DNA of 60,000 nucleotides from Nymphaea colorata (taxonomy: Eukaryota > Streptophyta > Magnoliopsida > Nymphaeales > Nymphaeaceae). The stretch spans positions 19,237,035 through 19,297,034 of the forward strand of contig NC_045149.1 of assembly GCF_008831285.2 (NCBI RefSeq), given 5' to 3'. A program made the translations under genes and the position numbers. The notes under the pieces were generated by a model. The model ran no database searches. It had not been told where the DNA came from and saw nothing but the letters and a program-made list of their open reading frames with translations. Shown here in pieces: positions 56,728 to 60,000 of the stretch. Within the stretch, counting starts at the first letter, position 1. Every line of letters starts with the position of its first letter.

Positions 56728-59700
56728 TCACAACTTCACATCTATTACTGGGCCCTCCTCAGCGTACGTCTTGTTGGTCTTCAACTCACCTGACCTCTGC
56801 AACTCCACATCGAGGCCACTTGGTTCGACCCGGTACACGTAGTACTTCGAGGCCACGAGAAAGTAAATGAAGTTGAGTGCACTAACCACGGCCAACAACC
56901 CAAAGTATTTGTCCAATCGGGAAACATTGAGGTTGTTCCTGATCCAACCCCCTCTCCCGCCATGTCTGGTCACCTTGGACACAGTCTTGAGGAGGAAGCT
57001 GCTGAAGAAGTTGCCAACTCCAAGCGTGCTCGTAAAATAGGAAGTGCCCAAGCTCTTCATCGATTCCGGCGCTTGATCGTAGAAGAACTCAATCTTGGCG
57101 ACTTCCACGAAGGTGTCAGATATTCCGATCAAGGCAAACTGGGGGAGCAGGATGAAGATGGACAGGGGAAGCGGATCCTTGCTGTTCTGGAGACCATGGT
57201 GCCTCACGTAGCTGAGCCTCTTCTTCTCAACGAGACTGGAGATGAGCATTATGATTATGTGCATGAACAGTCCGGCACCGAGCCTCTGCAACATGGTGAT
57301 CCCCCTCTTGTTTTTGGTGTATTTCCTGGCGAAGGGGACGAACCATCGGTCATAGATGACGAGGCTGATGAGCATGAAGATGGTGATGAAGGCGACGAGG
57401 CTAGCCGGAGGGATTTTGAAGTGGGGTCCCATGCTTCTGTCTAGAGTGGTGCCTTGCTTGATGAAGAGCGTGTGGCTTTGGGCGATGATGGTGTTGGGGA
57501 TGAAGGAGGCAAGGAAGATGGGGATCATCTTTATCATCTGCTTCGTCTCCTCAATTTGGGTGACTGTGCAGAGACTCCACCTGGTGGCTGGGCCGACCCT
57601 TACGGCTGCCTTGCTAAGAGACCTGCATGTCACAATTTGAGATCAGAGGAACAACATATTATCATAACATATAACTTGCTATATGTTGGTACTTGAACAG
57701 AGTCAGCCATCAATAGGAGGCTTGTTCCTGAACATGGCCTTTACTAAGGTCTAGAGCTGCAGTGAAGCAGTGATGTCTGTTGTGCATGCCAATTAGACAC
57801 TGATTTCACCTCTTTGGCACAAAAGAGGTGACACCTATGCCACTCAAACTAGGGACCTGCTGCCCACCAGCCTGTTAGGAGAATTTAATTTGAGAGGCCA
57901 TCATATAGGCCCAAGGGAGAATGCAACGTTGGTGTGCATCTTGCACCAATAATGAACACCTAGACATGCTACTTTAGTGTGACAATTGCAGCATAGCTGT
58001 CAGCATCGTTAATTGCTTATGTAGCTATGCTTCATAAGAAGAATTTATTTGGCTATTAGAGTTTTGTGTGAGTAGGAGTCAAAGCTCCCATTCAATTTCT
58101 TATCCTTTTACAATACAATACAAGACTTGCTTTTGGTGTCTCAGAATACCACTATTGTTGTACTTTAACTTATGCGTCAGTAACACAACCGCTCCCCCCT
58201 CTTTTTTTTACGTCCTGAGGATCAAAAAGGAAATTGGCTGTGTAGCATATCTCATCCCTACTGTTGTGTCAAACCCCTAACTCTTTATAGTAAACATCTT
58301 TAAAAAAAAAAAGATTGAGGCCAAACTTACTTAAGGCTTGAGGTTGATTCCATTGGAGACATCCCAATTTTGACATACTCTTCTTCGTGCAACTCATGAA
58401 GCTCTTTAGGATCACTTGGCAAAGGGGCCTTCCATTTCCTAGTGGCAGCAACCAGAACCCTACCCATCTTAGCAAAGGGGCTATCCGTTGGCCTTTTGTG
58501 CCTGTAAAATGGACTGCCTACCAGGAACACCAGAATTGAGATGGTCAGCCCGAGCGTGGGTATCCCATAGCCTAGGCTCCATCCAACATTGTCTTGGATG
58601 TAAACTAAAAATGTGTTGGCAAAAAGGGTCCCAAAGAAGATGCTGAACATCCACCAGTTGAAGAAGGAGAGCTTTTGCTTGCGCTCCCTTGGCTCAAATT
58701 CGTCGAACTGGTCTGCGCCCATGGTCGAGATGTTGGGCTTGGTGCCTCCGGTGCCCAGTGCAACTATATAGAGGGCAAGGAAGAAGACACCAACCTGCAA
58801 CGAACTGGCGCGGCACTCGCCCTCTTGGTCGTGGCAAGGAGATGGCTTCAGTTTTGGGACTGAAACAGCTAGTGTTAATAACACCAGCCCCTGTTTAGTC
58901 AGTTCATTGAAGTTCAGTACTTGCTTGAGAAATTATGTACTACAAAGAAAAGCTTAACTAGTATGAAAATTCCTGAACTTGGGCATGGGAATGGAAGTCA
59001 CGAAGTCATTCTTGTTCAATTAAGACATGTCTCTCTAGTTACTTCAAGTGAATTCAACATTTTAGTATCTTAGGATTATCTAGATGTGCCCTAAATTGAG
59101 TTAGATCATATAAGTTTTTTTTTTTTTGTGAACGGGGAGTTTGTGAAGCCCACCCTTCATTCCTCGGTCTGTGGGGTTCAAAGCTTGCTTTGGGATCAAG
59201 ATGGTCTAAGAGAGTGGTTGCTCAAGCGACGCGACAGCCACGGGAATTGCTACATCAACCCTCTTTATGTGTGCAGCACACCCCACCCAGTTGCACTCAG
59301 TAGCGGAGTTACTTGTTGGTTGGGGTGGGCCACTGCCCATGCCAGTTCATCAAAAAATTCATTATATTATATTAACTTCACATTGTTATGACTCTAAAAT
59401 TTTATGCAATGCCCACATCAAAGTTGTGTCATCAATGCAAGTGTCCCACGGACAAAAAATCTTGGCTCCCCCACTGGTTGCACTACACCCTTAGGGCTGA
59501 GTTAGATAAGAGGGTTACCATGAGGTAGATGATGGATGAGATGACGAATGTCCAAAAGCGTCCGAGGTGTGCGTCTGCGATATAAGCTCCCAAGATTGGG
59601 GTCATCCAAACGGTGCCCACCCAATTGGTGACATTATTTGAAGCAGTAACAGTGCCTTGGTGAAGCTGTGTAGTGAGATAGAGTATAAGATTTGTTGAGA

Positions 59701-59736
59701 TCCCATAGTAAGCCAATCTCTCAAACACCTCATACC
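56728..59736 (-). CDS. NPF/PTR-family proton-coupled transporter, 5' partial
   Basis: Minus strand; three coding exons visible: 59736-59519 (218 bases), 58890-58331 (560) and 57622-56728 (895), with GT-AG introns and consistent phase. About 557 residues plus stop. The first exon, normally 35-45 residues, lies beyond 60000. Exon 2 carries the proton-coupling motif ExxER (EVFER) and 'NNVTNWVGTVWMTPILGAY'. Exon 3 has 'ALGTGGTKPNISTMGADQFD' and 'FFNWWMF', both NPF/POT signatures. The last exon has 'MGPHFKIPPASL' and ends VIDVKL. Layout fits a 12-TM plasma- or vacuolar-membrane carrier of peptides, nitrate or hormones. The sequence resembles the NPF5 (PTR3-like) subfamily, but substrate cannot be predicted. 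Confidence 0.92.
59298..59476. mobile_element. hAT-type miniature element (MITE) in NPF intron
   Basis: 179 bases with terminal inverted repeats CAGTAGCGGAG / CAGTGGGGGAG (right end read inward; 9 of 11 match) and a perfect 8-base target duplication GTTGCACT at 59290-59297 and 59477-59484. Eight-base duplications and CAGNGGNGGAG-like ends are the hAT superfamily hallmark. Too short to code for a transposase. It lies in the intron between exons 2 and 3 of the transporter. Confidence 0.82.
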
Positions 59737-60000
59737 CTGCACGAAATAAGAGCAATTGAAGACCAGGCTCGAATATGTTGAGCACGTACCCTACAGGTCG
59801 TGTAATGCCTCTTGATGCATGGTAGATTACATGTTGTAAGAACTCCATGCAGTTGTTCTAAAAAAAGCATAATATGATTATATTTAGTTTTCAGTTTTTA
59901 AATTTAAAATCAACATCTATAATCACATGGCAGTTTTATAAACGTTTTATTATTGTCAAACACCTTCTCATGAGCTCAATTTGCTACTCCAAACTCTTTT
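59737..60000 (-). other. NPF first intron, runs off the window
   Basis: Upstream of the exon 2 acceptor (TCGTGCAG, 59744-59737). An open frame continues upstream to an ATG at 59848, but it is probably intron read-through, since the family's N-terminal exon sequence is not there. Confidence 0.6.

Noticed and set aside
56962-57444. 160-codon plus-strand open frame
   Set aside because: Antisense shadow of the last NPF exon, whose GC-rich codons keep the opposite strand open.
1-60000. CRISPR arrays, bacterial operons or viral genomes
   Set aside because: Nothing of the kind; all repeats seen are transposable elements, segmental duplications or microsatellites of a plant genome.

Overview
The window is nuclear DNA of a flowering plant. 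The evidence is intron-rich genes with GT/GC-AG splice sites, plant-type LTR retrotransposons (copia primer sites matching initiator tRNA-Met, a gypsy gag), an L1-type LINE tail, a hAT-type miniature element, and proteins of plant families. The species cannot be named. All exon models were assembled by hand from splice signals, reading phase and comparison of duplicated copies; no alignment or search was run.

Layout. 1-3.7 kb is a decayed Ty3/gypsy element on the minus strand with gag joined to the end of pol. 3.9-20.4 kb is a duplicated block holding a 5'-truncated cyclopropane-fatty-acid synthase (CPS) copy, exons 3-24, with a fossil copia element (4281-8330) in its first intron. 20.4-32.3 kb is a mosaic of rearranged pieces: two copies of the CPS promoter/leader region (20.4-23.1 and 26.8-31.4 kb), a copia fragment, a pseudogene scrap of the downstream hnRNP gene, an L1 insertion and smaller insertions. 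32.4-45.4 kb is an apparently intact 24-exon CPS gene (866 codons) with a leader exon at about 30.0-30.5 kb. 47.8-49.9 kb (minus) is a two-RRM, glycine-rich hnRNP gene. 53.0-54.9 kb (plus) is a DSS1/SEM1 proteasome-subunit gene with a leader exon at about 50.5 kb, divergent from the hnRNP gene. 56.7-59.7 kb (minus) is an NPF/PTR-family transporter whose first exon lies beyond the window.

The central story is a rearranged tandem array of CPS genes. One copy is complete. One has lost the exons for the N-terminal FAD-binding part and carries a 1-bp deletion in exon 16, although the same change makes an in-frame replacement splice acceptor. A third is suggested only by an orphan leader exon at 21.7-22.1 kb, joined to half a copia element. 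Plant CPS proteins fuse a flavin amine-oxidase-like N-terminal part to a SAM-dependent methyltransferase-like C-terminal part that adds a methylene bridge across acyl-chain double bonds in phospholipids. Retrotransposon insertions and a duplicated hnRNP scrap help order some of the events. The three downstream genes look like ordinary housekeeping or transport genes with no functional link to CPS.
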